Shown in pieces: positions 1 through 7,667 of a stretch of DNA of 20,483 nucleotides; position 1 is the first letter of the stretch; the number at the start of each line of letters is the position of its first letter. A program made the translations under genes and the position numbers. The notes below the pieces were generated by a model. The model saw nothing but the letters and a program-made list of their open reading frames with translations, was not told where the DNA came from and searched no databases. Source of the stretch: Granulosicoccus sp964498925 (GTDB taxonomy: Bacteria > Pseudomonadota > Gammaproteobacteria > Granulosicoccales > Granulosicoccaceae); NCBI GenBank assembly GCA_964498925.1, contig CAZCKD010000039.1:1-20483 (forward strand). The letters are read 5' to 3'.

Positions 1-808
1 CAATGTTGGCCAAGGTGGAACGGTAATAGGTTTCATCATTAATCGAGGCAATACCGGCTGCTTGCGCCAAAGCATCAACCGGATAGGAATTAAAGGAATT
101 CTTAACCCGTTGGAGCCCATCTATTAATTCGGGTGCACCGTATGCAACACCCAGACGCATACCAGCAAGCGAGCGCCCTTTTGAAAACGTATGGCTAACC
201 AGCAGATTCGGGTATTTATTGGTTAAACCAACCACGCTCTGCGCACCTAAGTCTGCGTAGGCTTCGTCTACTAATAAAACCTGCTCGGTGTGGCGCTTTA
301 ACAGCGACTCAATGGCGTTAGACGACACATCTAATGCCGTTGGCGCATTGGGATTGGGGAAAACAATCCCCCCTGCGTTAGCTTCAAATTGCTCAAGATC
401 TATCGTGTAATCTTCTTGCAGAGGTACCATACGTGCCTTAATGCCATACAAATCGCAATAGACCGGATAAAAGCTGTAACTGATATCTGGAAACTGCAGC
501 TCTTTGTTGTTGGTGAAGTAGGCAAGAAATGCCAGAGCAAGGATTTCATCAGATCCATTGCCTACAAATACCTGTTCAATGCTGACACCGTGATAGTCGG
601 CCAGCGATTGACGCAATGCCACACTCTCAGGATCTGGGTATCTTCGCAATTGATCACCGTTGACCTGACGAATCGCTTCAAGCACTTTCGGTGATGGCGG
701 ATAAGGGTTCTCGTTAGTGTTGAGTTTGACAATATCAGGCCCATCACGCTGCTCCCCCGGAACATAGGGGGTCAAACGATCGATGGTTTCTGTCCAATAT
801 GAATTCAT
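1..808 (-). CDS. hisC: Histidinol-phosphate aminotransferase, 5' part (gene runs off the left edge)
   Basis: This is a PLP-dependent fold-type I aminotransferase. HisC converts imidazole-acetol phosphate and glutamate to histidinol phosphate in cytoplasmic histidine biosynthesis. About 269 codons are visible of a family length near 350-360, and the C-terminal part lies outside the window. Reading down from the ATG at 808, I see the substrate-contact motif TNENPYPPSP (residues 31-40), the cofactor-phosphate loop GNGSDEI (83-89), PNPNAPT (151-157), the DEAY motif (181-184) whose Asp pairs with the pyridine nitrogen, and HTFSKGRSLAG with the Schiff-base lysine at K210. I see no clear Shine-Dalgarno before the ATG, but the N-terminal sequence fits the family. 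No other his gene is visible. The IclR gene lies 107 bp upstream on the same strand. A related aromatic aminotransferase is possible but less likely. Confidence 0.9.
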   Translation of the reverse strand, partial: MNSYWTETIDRLTPYVPGEQRDGPDIVKLNTNENPYPPSPKVLEAIRQVNGDQLRRYPDPESVALRQSLADYHGVSIEQVFVGNGSDEILALAFLAYFTNNKELQFPDISYSFYPVYCDLYGIKARMVPLQEDYTIDLEQFEANAGGIVFPNPNAPTALDVSSNAIESLLKRHTEQVLLVDEAYADLGAQSVVGLTNKYPNLLVSHTFSKGRSLAGMRLGVAYGAPELIDGLQRVKNSFNSYPVDALAQAAGIASINDETYYRSTLANI

Positions 809-915
809 GTCAACATTTAAAAACGAGGATGCCTGACTCTAGCGTTTAACGAAGAAGCAAACAGCGCGTAAGATCAAAAGCTAAAACCGGGAAAGTAAAT
901 ATAGACGGCCTGGTA

Positions 916-1698
916 TTAGTCTTCCAGAAGCGCTGAAAGCTGCTCGCTTGCGCTGAAAAGCTGAGGCAGAAAATCGGAAAGCGCCACAAAAGGTAAACGC
1001 ATGCACGGAGCATGATAAGACAAGGTAGCGTAAAGGCGGCCTTTTTTATCCTTTATAGGTACAGCCAAAGCCACCATTCCCTCAATATATTCCTCGTTAT
1101 CCAGCGCATATCCGCGCGCAGCTGTTGCTGCCAACTCTGCCGCAAGCGCGCTTCGGCTCATCAGCGTGTTGGCGGTATAGCGTTCGAGTCGGGTGTTTTC
1201 GATAACACGATCACGCTTAGCAACAGGCATCGTACTGAGATACATTTTGCCACCCGCTGTCGCGCAGGCAGGCACACGACTGCCCACCTGTAAATTTATC
1301 CGTACGGGCCAATGGGTCTCCGCCCGATCGAAATAGATCATCTCCGCACCATCAGGTACCGCAATATTGCAGGTTTCTCCAATATCCTGAGACAACTTGG
1401 TCAGGATGGCACGCCGCTGAGCCTGCATTGGAGCTGCCGCCAGCACCCCCAACGCTAGTTGGTTTAGTCGGTTTCCCGGCTGAAAACCTCGGCCACTCAG
1501 CCGAGTTTGCAAATAGCTGTTTTCTTCTAAGGAGGCGCACAGTCGGTGCACACTCGCTTTGGGTATGTTTAGGGTTTCGGCAATTTCCGTTGGCGTCAGA
1601 GGGCGATCGGAATCAGCGATCGTGTTCAGAATATCAAGCACCCGAGTGACCGTGGATCCCTTCGAATTCTTGACCTCGTTCTCAGTTTCAGTCGTCAT
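916..1698 (-). CDS. IclR-family transcriptional regulator
   Basis: This 260-residue cytoplasmic DNA-binding regulator has the usual IclR length and layout. The N-terminal winged helix-turn-helix covers about residues 14-77, with LTPTEIAETLNIPKASVHRL (34-53) as the recognition region. The C-terminal effector-binding domain (about 90-258) contains RAILTKLSQDIGETCNIAV and the conserved VPACATAGGKMYLS segment. The gene is divergent from the GMC oxidoreductase at 1830 with 131 bp between the starts, the usual arrangement for an IclR protein controlling its neighbour. The likely target is therefore that oxidoreductase and possibly itself. The effector cannot be read from the sequence. PobR and PcaR of aromatic degradation are also IclR proteins, but this gene lies more than 9 kb from pobA and pca, so I do not name it after them. 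Confidence 0.93.
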   Translation of the reverse strand: MTTETENEVKNSKGSTVTRVLDILNTIADSDRPLTPTEIAETLNIPKASVHRLCASLEENSYLQTRLSGRGFQPGNRLNQLALGVLAAAPMQAQRRAILTKLSQDIGETCNIAVPDGAEMIYFDRAETHWPVRINLQVGSRVPACATAGGKMYLSTMPVAKRDRVIENTRLERYTANTLMSRSALAAELAATAARGYALDNEEYIEGMVALAVPIKDKKGRLYATLSYHAPCMRLPFVALSDFLPQLFSASEQLSALLED

Positions 1699-1829
1699 GC
1701 GCCGCTTTTCGTTCGTCGAGAAACATCATTTTTTCACCCTAATTGATCTATGGGTATATCGAAAATGAGATTTCCAGTACCATTATCTGAAGTTTTACCC
1801 TATCACCTTGGAACGAGTGCCACGCCGCG

Positions 1830-3431
1830 ATGTCAGATCAATTCGATTATGTTGTGATTGGAGCCGGTTCAGCCGGATGCGTCCTCGCCAATCGCTTAAG
1901 TGCCGATGGTACAACAACCGTTGCCTTGCTGGAGGCAGGCGATAAAGACTCTAACCCGTGGATTCACGTCCCGGTGGGCTACTTTAAAACGATTCACAAT
2001 CCCAAAACGGATTGGTGCTACGTAACAGAACCTGATCCAGGCTTGAATGGCCGTTCGCTCAAATGGCCGCGTGGCAAAGTTCTGGGTGGTTCGAGTTCTA
2101 TCAATGGCCTGCTTTATGTCCGCGGACAACGTCAGGATTACGATCGCTGGGCAGAGTTAGGATGCACCGGTTGGAATTACGAGAGCGTTCTCCCCTACTT
2201 TAAGCGAGCAGAAAACCAATCCCGTGGCGAAGATGAATTTCACGGGGTCGATGGACCTCTGCATGTGAGCGACATGTCTTTCAAGCGACCCATTTGTGAT
2301 GACTTTATAAAAGGCGTCGAAGAGATGGGCACGCCTGTCAATGAGGATATCAATGGTGAAGACCAAGAAGGCGTTGGATATTTCCAGTTAACGGCTCACA
2401 AAGGGCGTCGATGCAGCAGCGCGGCGGCTTATCTAAAGGGCGCTAAACAACGTCCCAATCTGACCATCATCACTAAAGCTATGGTGAAAAAAATTGGCAT
2501 TGAAAATGGTCGAGCAACCAATGTTCAGTACCTGCGCAATGGTGAGGCACAGAAGATCCATGCTAACGAAGAAATCATTTTGTCCGCTGGTGCTATCGGC
2601 TCTCCACAGCTTTTGCAAATTTCCGGCATTGGCCCGGGAGCGCATCTTCAATCACTGGGTATTAATGTAGAGGTGGACTCCCCGGACGTAGGCGAAAACT
2701 TACAGGATCACCTGCAAATTCGCGCGGTATACAAAACTAAAAACCCGGTTACCCTGAACGACGAACTTTCCAACCCATTGCAAAAAGCGCGCGCTGGACT
2801 TCAGTATTTAATGTCACGCAGCGGTCCACTTAGCATGGCAGCAAGCCAAGTCTATGCGTTCTCACGTACGCGTTTATCGAACGAAAGGCCTGACATTCAG
2901 TACCACTTTCAGCCGCTATCTGCAGACTCGCCCGGTGAAGGCCTGCACCCATTCTCAGCCATCACAGCATCGGTGTGCCAACTACGGCCCGAAAGTCGCG
3001 GCAGTATTCATGTTCAGTCTGCCGATGCTGATGTGCACCCGCTGATTGTGCCTAACTACCTCTCCACTGATCTGGATTGCAAAACGGCCATCGAGTCTCT
3101 TAAATTCACGCGTGGCATCATGAATACAAACGCCATGAAGGATCACATCAAAGAGGAAATGCTGCCAGATTCAACGGCAACATCAGACGATGAGATACTC
3201 GACCAAGCCAGAAACATCGCCAACACGATTTACCACCCCACCAGCACATGCAGAATGGGCGCAGACGATCGTTCAGTTCTAGATCCTCGACTACGCGTGC
3301 GAGGTGTTGATGGCTTACGTGTAGTGGACGCTTCTATCATGCCGGAGATAGTGTCGGGCAATACGAATGCGCCCACCATCATGATTGGTGAAAAAGCGTC
3401 TGACATGATTCTTGAGGATCGGATACGTTAA
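1830..3431 (+). CDS. GMC-family FAD-dependent alcohol/choline dehydrogenase-like oxidoreductase
   Basis: This 533-residue flavoprotein oxidises an alcohol, passing the hydride to FAD. The length and motifs are those of the BetA/AlkJ group. The ADP-binding motif GAGSAGCVLANRLS is at 11-24. The first GMC signature, RGKVLGGSSSINGLLYVRGQ, is at 81-100, and the second, GAIGSPQLLQISGIGP, is at 254-269. The catalytic pair is H469 in NTIYHPTSTCRMG and N513 in SGNTNAPTIMIG. No signal peptide is present. The gene starts with ATG shortly after a weak GGAACGAG element and is divergent from the IclR regulator, which probably controls it. There is no BetB-like aldehyde dehydrogenase, BetI or choline transporter beside it, so glycine-betaine synthesis is not supported. 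Related enzymes act on polyethylene glycol, aliphatic alcohols or sugars. The substrate is unknown. Confidence 0.95.
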   Translation: MSDQFDYVVIGAGSAGCVLANRLSADGTTTVALLEAGDKDSNPWIHVPVGYFKTIHNPKTDWCYVTEPDPGLNGRSLKWPRGKVLGGSSSINGLLYVRGQRQDYDRWAELGCTGWNYESVLPYFKRAENQSRGEDEFHGVDGPLHVSDMSFKRPICDDFIKGVEEMGTPVNEDINGEDQEGVGYFQLTAHKGRRCSSAAAYLKGAKQRPNLTIITKAMVKKIGIENGRATNVQYLRNGEAQKIHANEEIILSAGAIGSPQLLQISGIGPGAHLQSLGINVEVDSPDVGENLQDHLQIRAVYKTKNPVTLNDELSNPLQKARAGLQYLMSRSGPLSMAASQVYAFSRTRLSNERPDIQYHFQPLSADSPGEGLHPFSAITASVCQLRPESRGSIHVQSADADVHPLIVPNYLSTDLDCKTAIESLKFTRGIMNTNAMKDHIKEEMLPDSTATSDDEILDQARNIANTIYHPTSTCRMGADDRSVLDPRLRVRGVDGLRVVDASIMPEIVSGNTNAPTIMIGEKASDMILEDRIR

Positions 3432-3627
3432 TCTGCGGTTCGGCCACCTTGGTTTAGACACATAGCGAAAATCATTCATTAGCGATTAAGGTTAATAACT
3501 CGATCAACACAATAGTATCTGGCTCTAGCATTTACTCAGCCACCACTATTGGCTTATCCATCATTTTCGAATAGACAGCTAAACTAGATTGCAAGATGTC
3601 TTCTAAAACCTGATCGGGAGAACAACA

Positions 3628-4005
3628 GTGGCAATGGACTTAGGCGCATTTTCTGTCAGCCTGACGGTTAAAGATTTAACCGCTTCACGCAAGTTTTACG
3701 AAAAACTCGGCTTCGTAGTCGCTGGAGGCAACGAATCTGAAAACTGGCTGATACTTAAAAACGGCAATCATGTGCTTGGGTTGTTTCACGGCATGTTTGA
3801 TCAGAATCTACTGACGTTCAATCCGGGCTGGGATCAGAATGGACAGGAAGTAGATTCATTTACCGATATTCGAGATCTGCAACAGCAGCTAGTTAACAGC
3901 GGTATAAATCCTGAGAAATCCGTTGATGGTCCAGATGGCGGTCCTGGCTCGATATTACTAACAGACCCTGACGGTAATCCGATACTGATTGATCAGCATC
4001 GATAG
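3628..4005 (+). CDS. VOC-superfamily (glyoxalase/bleomycin-resistance fold) protein
   Basis: This small 125-residue soluble protein has the paired beta-alpha-beta-beta-beta plan of the vicinal-oxygen-chelate fold. Evidence is SVSLTVKDLTASRKFYEKLG (9-28) at the start and GSILLTDPDGNPILIDQH near the end. The start is the GTG at 3628, because GGGAG at 3616-3620 sits 7 nt before it, while the ATG two codons later would be 13 nt away. The His usually found at the first metal-ligand position appears to be replaced by Ser, and the last ligand is Asp rather than Glu, so classic glyoxalase I chemistry is doubtful. The gene stands alone between the GMC gene and a convergent DUF3291 gene. The function is not assigned. 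Confidence 0.88.
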   Translation: MAMDLGAFSVSLTVKDLTASRKFYEKLGFVVAGGNESENWLILKNGNHVLGLFHGMFDQNLLTFNPGWDQNGQEVDSFTDIRDLQQQLVNSGINPEKSVDGPDGGPGSILLTDPDGNPILIDQHR

Positions 4006-4072
4006 CTATATACAAATCGCAATTTGCATTTCCAATCGTAACGTTGATTTATGCGGATGCTGCGATCAAACG

Positions 4073-4525
4073 TCAACCTTTGGGCTTAGGCATACGCTCT
4101 TTAAATGAGAACGCTGTTTGCGTCGAACCGTTTTGTCTTAGAAAATCCAGCTTTTCATGCGCTTCAAAGAGATCGGGAAAATGCCCTTGCGGCACCCACC
4201 AAAGAACGGCCATCGCTTGATCATTCTTCCTAAACCATTCTGAGCGGCGGCGCATGACACTGGTGTGAGCCGTTTTATAAACGTAGTCATGCAGTGAATC
4301 CACACTGTCCCACACAGACATATTGATAATCATGTCTTCTGCAAACGGCTCGTGAATATTAGTCGCATCGCCTGCCGCATCCTTCAGGCGCCAAATAAAA
4401 CCGGGGGAATCTTCAGCCAACGCATTAATGGTGTCCAAGTTCGCAACAAAGTCAGCTAATTGGGGGGAGTCTAAGGGTGCCAATGGTTCTGCAATATTCA
4501 ATTGCGCTAAATTCCAGTCAGTCAT
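4073..4525 (-). CDS. DUF3291 domain protein (dimeric alpha-beta barrel type)
   Basis: This protein of 150 residues matches the DUF3291 family: a NLAQLNIAEPLAPLDSPQL start, then FVANLDTINALAEDSPGFIW, then MSVWDSVDSLHDYVYKTAH, then a WWVPQGHFPDLFEA segment. Proteins of this family resemble antibiotic-biosynthesis monooxygenase folds (single-domain ferredoxin-like dimers), but no reaction is established. I chose the ATG at 4525 because it places the family's first conserved strand at the N-terminus and has an AAGAG element about 10 nt upstream. An in-frame ATG at 4564 would add 13 unconserved residues. The gene converges with the VOC gene, with 67 bp between the stops, and lies back to back with the TupA-like gene. 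Confidence 0.82.
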   Translation of the reverse strand: MTDWNLAQLNIAEPLAPLDSPQLADFVANLDTINALAEDSPGFIWRLKDAAGDATNIHEPFAEDMIINMSVWDSVDSLHDYVYKTAHTSVMRRRSEWFRKNDQAMAVLWWVPQGHFPDLFEAHEKLDFLRQNGSTQTAFSFKERMPKPKG

Positions 4526-4672
4526 AGCTTGGACTCTTAATGAGATGTCGACCGACATTACCAAATGGCTTAGCTTCCGACAATCTTCAAACGCCGATCT
4601 TGTGTTCCATCAACTTGTTAGGTAAGTTTCTACAAAAGCCCTATTAAAGCCCAACGGGCGGAGTCCCAACCC

Positions 4673-5503
4673 TTGTCAATCATTCGAATCATCGCCCACA
4701 TGGCGGTGTTGCTCACTATCGGCTTAAGCGCGATATCACACGCAGAAAATCCGTACATCGTGGTCCAATCCACAACCTCCACCCAGAATTCCGGGTTGCT
4801 GGATACCATTCTTCCCGAGTTCACGAAAGATTCAGGCATTGACGTTCGAGTCGTTGCCGTAGGAACAGGCCAAGCCATCAAGAACGCCACCAATGGTGAT
4901 GGTGATGTCCTGCTGGTTCATTCCAAAGCGGATGAAGAGAAATTTGTCGAAGATGGCTTTGGGGTGGAACGTTTCGATTTGATGTACAACGATTTTGTTT
5001 TAGTCGGTCCTGCAAACGATCCGGCAGATATCAAAGGCTCCGAGTTAATTGTCCCAGCCCTGACATCTATCGCTAATACAAAAGCACTATTCGCCTCTCG
5101 AGGGGATGATTCAGGCACACATAAAGCAGAACTCAAACTTTGGCTTGAAGCAGGAATTGACGCCCCGGCTTCATCAGGTCAGTGGTATCGGGAGACTGGT
5201 TCGGGCATGGGTACAACGTTAAATGTCGGCATCGGAATGGGTGCTTATGTGCTGACTGATAGAGCCTCTTGGATTGCTTTTGGGAACAAAGGCGATTATC
5301 AAGTTATGGTCGAGGGAGATACGCGACTTTTCAATCAGTATGGCGTGACATTGGTCAATCCAGATAGACATCCCAATGTAAAAACACTGCATGGGCAGCA
5401 ATTTATTGATTGGTTGTTAGCAGAATCCGGGCAACAGGCCATTGCCGAATTCAAGATTGACGAAGAACAGCTATTTTTTCCTAACTCAAACGCCACAGAG
5501 TGA
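4673..5503 (+). CDS. tupA: Tungstate-type ABC transporter periplasmic binding protein (TupA-like)
   Basis: This periplasmic oxyanion-binding protein has 276 residues. The N-terminal 24 residues form a Sec signal peptide with cleavage expected after ISHA. The mature protein begins with the TupA hallmark VVQSTTSTQNSGLLD (30-44). It also has RVVAVGTGQAIKNATNGDGD, a VLVGPANDPADIKG loop, SRGDDSGTHKAEL and a GMGTTLNVG segment that line the anion site in the family. The start is taken as the TTG at 4673, because GGAG at 4660-4663 lies 9 nt upstream. The ATG at 4700 has no ribosome site but would also leave a signal peptide. In characterised systems tupA is followed by permease tupB and ATPase tupC, and neither is here; the next gene is pta. 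Molybdate binding is the main alternative. Tungstate would feed molybdopterin or tungstopterin enzymes. Confidence 0.85.
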   Translation: MSIIRIIAHMAVLLTIGLSAISHAENPYIVVQSTTSTQNSGLLDTILPEFTKDSGIDVRVVAVGTGQAIKNATNGDGDVLLVHSKADEEKFVEDGFGVERFDLMYNDFVLVGPANDPADIKGSELIVPALTSIANTKALFASRGDDSGTHKAELKLWLEAGIDAPASSGQWYRETGSGMGTTLNVGIGMGAYVLTDRASWIAFGNKGDYQVMVEGDTRLFNQYGVTLVNPDRHPNVKTLHGQQFIDWLLAESGQQAIAEFKIDEEQLFFPNSNATE

Positions 5504-5584
5504 AAAGATATTCGGTCTGATAATCGCAGTTCTCGACCGATTCACTTATCATCAACCATACAATTCGCCTCCAATGAATGCATC

Positions 5585-6577
5585 ATGTCCGTTTTTGACC
5601 GAGTACTCGACGTAGCGAAAAAAACAGTCCGCCGGGTTGTGCTTCCTGAGTCGGATGATGAACGCGTGCTCGAAGCAGCACAGAGCGCCCAGTCTCGAGG
5701 CATTGCTGAAGTTATCTTGGTTGGTCAGCCGGACATTGTTCACGCCAAAGCCAGCGCTTTAAATCTATCGTTAGACGGCATCGAAATAGTCGATCCGGGA
5801 AAATCAGAAAAACGCCCTGCTTACCTGAGCGCTCTGGTCAAATTGCGAGCACATAAAGGTATGACAACCGAGAAGGCCGACATTGCATTAGAAGACAATG
5901 TCACCTTCGCCTGTATGATGGTAAGCGAGGGAGATGCGGATGCCTGTGTCGCGGGAGCCATAACCTCCACCGCTGATGTGGTTCGTAACGCGATGCGCTA
6001 TGTGGGCAAACACCCGTCCGAATCCCTGATTTCCAGCTGCTTCATTATGATTCTAAAACCGGAGCATCCAGTGAAAGATGCCATGGTCATCGGTGATTGC
6101 GCCTTGGTGATTGATCCAGATGCAGAACAGCTAGCTGGCATAGCAGTCTCAACAGGAGAAACTGCATCCAAACTACTGCAAGTTAAACCCGATGTTGCCA
6201 TGCTTTCGTTTTCCACTGCAGGCAGCGCTCGACATGCAGCGGTCAACAAAGTGGTTAAAGCCACAGAACTAGTCAGGGAGCAACGTGCAGACTGGCGAGT
6301 TGTGGGTGAGGTGCAATTGGATGCTGCCGTTGTCCCGGAAATTCTGACTAAAAAATCACCTGAGCAAGCCAGCGATGAACCTTGCAACGTGCTTATTTTT
6401 CCAAACCTGGATGCGGGCAATATCGGCTACAAACTCATTGAGAGATTCGGTGGCGCACAAGCTATTGGCCCCATACTGCAAGGCCTGAATAAACCCGTTA
6501 ACGATCTTAGTCGTGGCTGCAAAACCAGCGATATTGTGAATATTATTGCGGTCAGCGCTGCACAAGTTCAGGACTAA
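5585..6577 (+). CDS. pta: Phosphate acetyltransferase (short form)
   Basis: This 330-residue enzyme interconverts acetyl-CoA plus phosphate with acetyl phosphate plus CoA in the cytoplasm. The length is that of the catalytic PTA_PTB domain alone, without the N-terminal DRTGG-type domains of the 700-residue enterobacterial enzyme. Supporting motifs are RVVLPESDDERVLEAA near the N-terminus, ADACVAGAITSTADVVRNA, SCFIMIL, the phosphate-site segment MLSFSTAGSARHAAVNKV and, towards the C-terminus, NVLIFPNLDAGNIGYKL. The ATG has no clear Shine-Dalgarno. The gene follows tupA by 81 bp on the same strand and could be read through from it. No acetate kinase (ackA) is adjacent, nor xsc, the sulfoacetaldehyde enzyme that short pta genes often accompany. 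Phosphate butyryltransferase is less likely. Confidence 0.93.
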   Translation: MSVFDRVLDVAKKTVRRVVLPESDDERVLEAAQSAQSRGIAEVILVGQPDIVHAKASALNLSLDGIEIVDPGKSEKRPAYLSALVKLRAHKGMTTEKADIALEDNVTFACMMVSEGDADACVAGAITSTADVVRNAMRYVGKHPSESLISSCFIMILKPEHPVKDAMVIGDCALVIDPDAEQLAGIAVSTGETASKLLQVKPDVAMLSFSTAGSARHAAVNKVVKATELVREQRADWRVVGEVQLDAAVVPEILTKKSPEQASDEPCNVLIFPNLDAGNIGYKLIERFGGAQAIGPILQGLNKPVNDLSRGCKTSDIVNIIAVSAAQVQD

Positions 6578-6647
6578 TATTCGGCTCACTCATCGCTTCA
6601 GCACGAATGAAAGCAGAGATTAGGCTCGAGTTACAACCTAAACGTAA

Positions 6648-7667
6648 CTACTCTTTCGCCACCAAGGCTTCCCAATCGGACGACGGCTCGACGCGTCCGA
6701 CAGATTCACCGCGTGAATTAGCGATTGATGGACGAAAGTATTCTGCCAGCATTTTGCTTTCACCCTTAGGCAATACACCCAAGGTATTCAGTACAGCACC
6801 CAAGGCAACTTCAGCTGCGACTTTGTCGCCGTCATCAATTTTTAACGCGATGCCCAGCTCGTGCTCGGGAACGATTGCTGTGTAAACGCCGTCAGCACCT
6901 ATCTTAGCGAGAATGCCGGGAGCCATACGTTCCATGAGTGACGTACAAAGTCGTTCTTTACCGGCCACCATATAAGGATTGCTGGTCAGGGCGGCATGTA
7001 TGCGTTCGACAGCCTTGCGACGCTCTCCTTCAAATCGGGACACATCGCCAAAACGGGCCATCGCCAAAGCGATTCTTTGCAACGGTAGCGCTAAGGTTGG
7101 AATAGCACAGCCATCGTAGCCCCACGGTAATTGAGCAACACGCGTGTTGGTCAAACTCTCAAGCACCTCAAACCATCGCTGTTGGGCGGGATGATTGTAG
7201 AGACGATAATTCAGCGTGGGTTCACCGTATTTTTTGCAGGTTGATAGAAAACCCAAGTGCTTTCCCGAGCAATTGTGATGGTGCCGCTGAGGTCCGCGAC
7301 CTTCAGACATCAACTCAAACTGAGTTGCTGTATGCAAAGGCAGTTCTGCTCCACATTCAAGATCATCGTGGTCACATTTAATTCGCTCTAACCAATCTTG
7401 AGCTAATCCTGCATGAATAGGTTCGCCGTTATGTGAGGCACAGCTAAAGGCGATATGCCGATCATCGAGCGAAAATTCTTCTACGGCACCTGATTCAACA
7501 AAGGGAATTGCCTGAAGAAATTTAATACTTGAACGTGGAAATACAGCGCGCTGCACATCGCCCATAGCAGCCACGACCTGGCCGGAAGCCTCAACCACAC
7601 ACACCGCTCCACGATGTCGGGTCTCTATTGCATTACCGCGCCAACGATTAACCAGAACCGGATTCAT
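6648..7667 (-). CDS. Zinc-type L-asparaginase (Rhizobium etli AnsA-like, Asparaginase_II family)
   Basis: This 339-residue protein matches the asparaginase family typified by the inducible R. etli enzyme, which is unrelated to EcAII. The tandem Ser-x-x-Lys is present in RSSIK (S46, K49), along with CASHNGEP (76-83), HHNCSGKH with C133 and K136, and GYDGCAIP with C187. In the R. etli enzyme the zinc ligands are C135, K138 and C189, so all three are conserved here with a constant offset of two. The expected reaction is asparagine to aspartate plus ammonia in the cytoplasm. No signal peptide is seen. The ATG overlaps the trpS stop by 4 nt (ATGA), so it is almost certainly translationally coupled to trpS. 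The substrate has not been tested for this sequence. Confidence 0.9.
   Translation of the reverse strand: MNPVLVNRWRGNAIETRHRGAVCVVEASGQVVAAMGDVQRAVFPRSSIKFLQAIPFVESGAVEEFSLDDRHIAFSCASHNGEPIHAGLAQDWLERIKCDHDDLECGAELPLHTATQFELMSEGRGPQRHHHNCSGKHLGFLSTCKKYGEPTLNYRLYNHPAQQRWFEVLESLTNTRVAQLPWGYDGCAIPTLALPLQRIALAMARFGDVSRFEGERRKAVERIHAALTSNPYMVAGKERLCTSLMERMAPGILAKIGADGVYTAIVPEHELGIALKIDDGDKVAAEVALGAVLNTLGVLPKGESKMLAEYFRPSIANSRGESVGRVEPSSDWEALVAKE

Noticed and set aside
916..1698. Naming the IclR gene pobR or pcaR
   Set aside because: It is more than 9 kb from pobA, lies divergent from an unrelated oxidoreductase, and no diagnostic residues are known to me that would separate these subfamilies.
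1699..1829. IclR binding palindrome between the IclR and GMC genes
   Set aside because: Only a 4-base AGAT/ATCT symmetry was found, which is too weak to call.
4006..4072. Imperfect inverted repeat CGTTGAT / ATCAAACG between the VOC and DUF3291 genes as a terminator
   Set aside because: The arms are short with a bulge, the loop is long, and neither strand has a T tract after it.
6607..6885. Open frame on the plus strand at the 3' end of the asparaginase gene
   Set aside because: It is antisense to the well-supported asparaginase, which has conserved catalytic residues. It shows no ribosome site or family.
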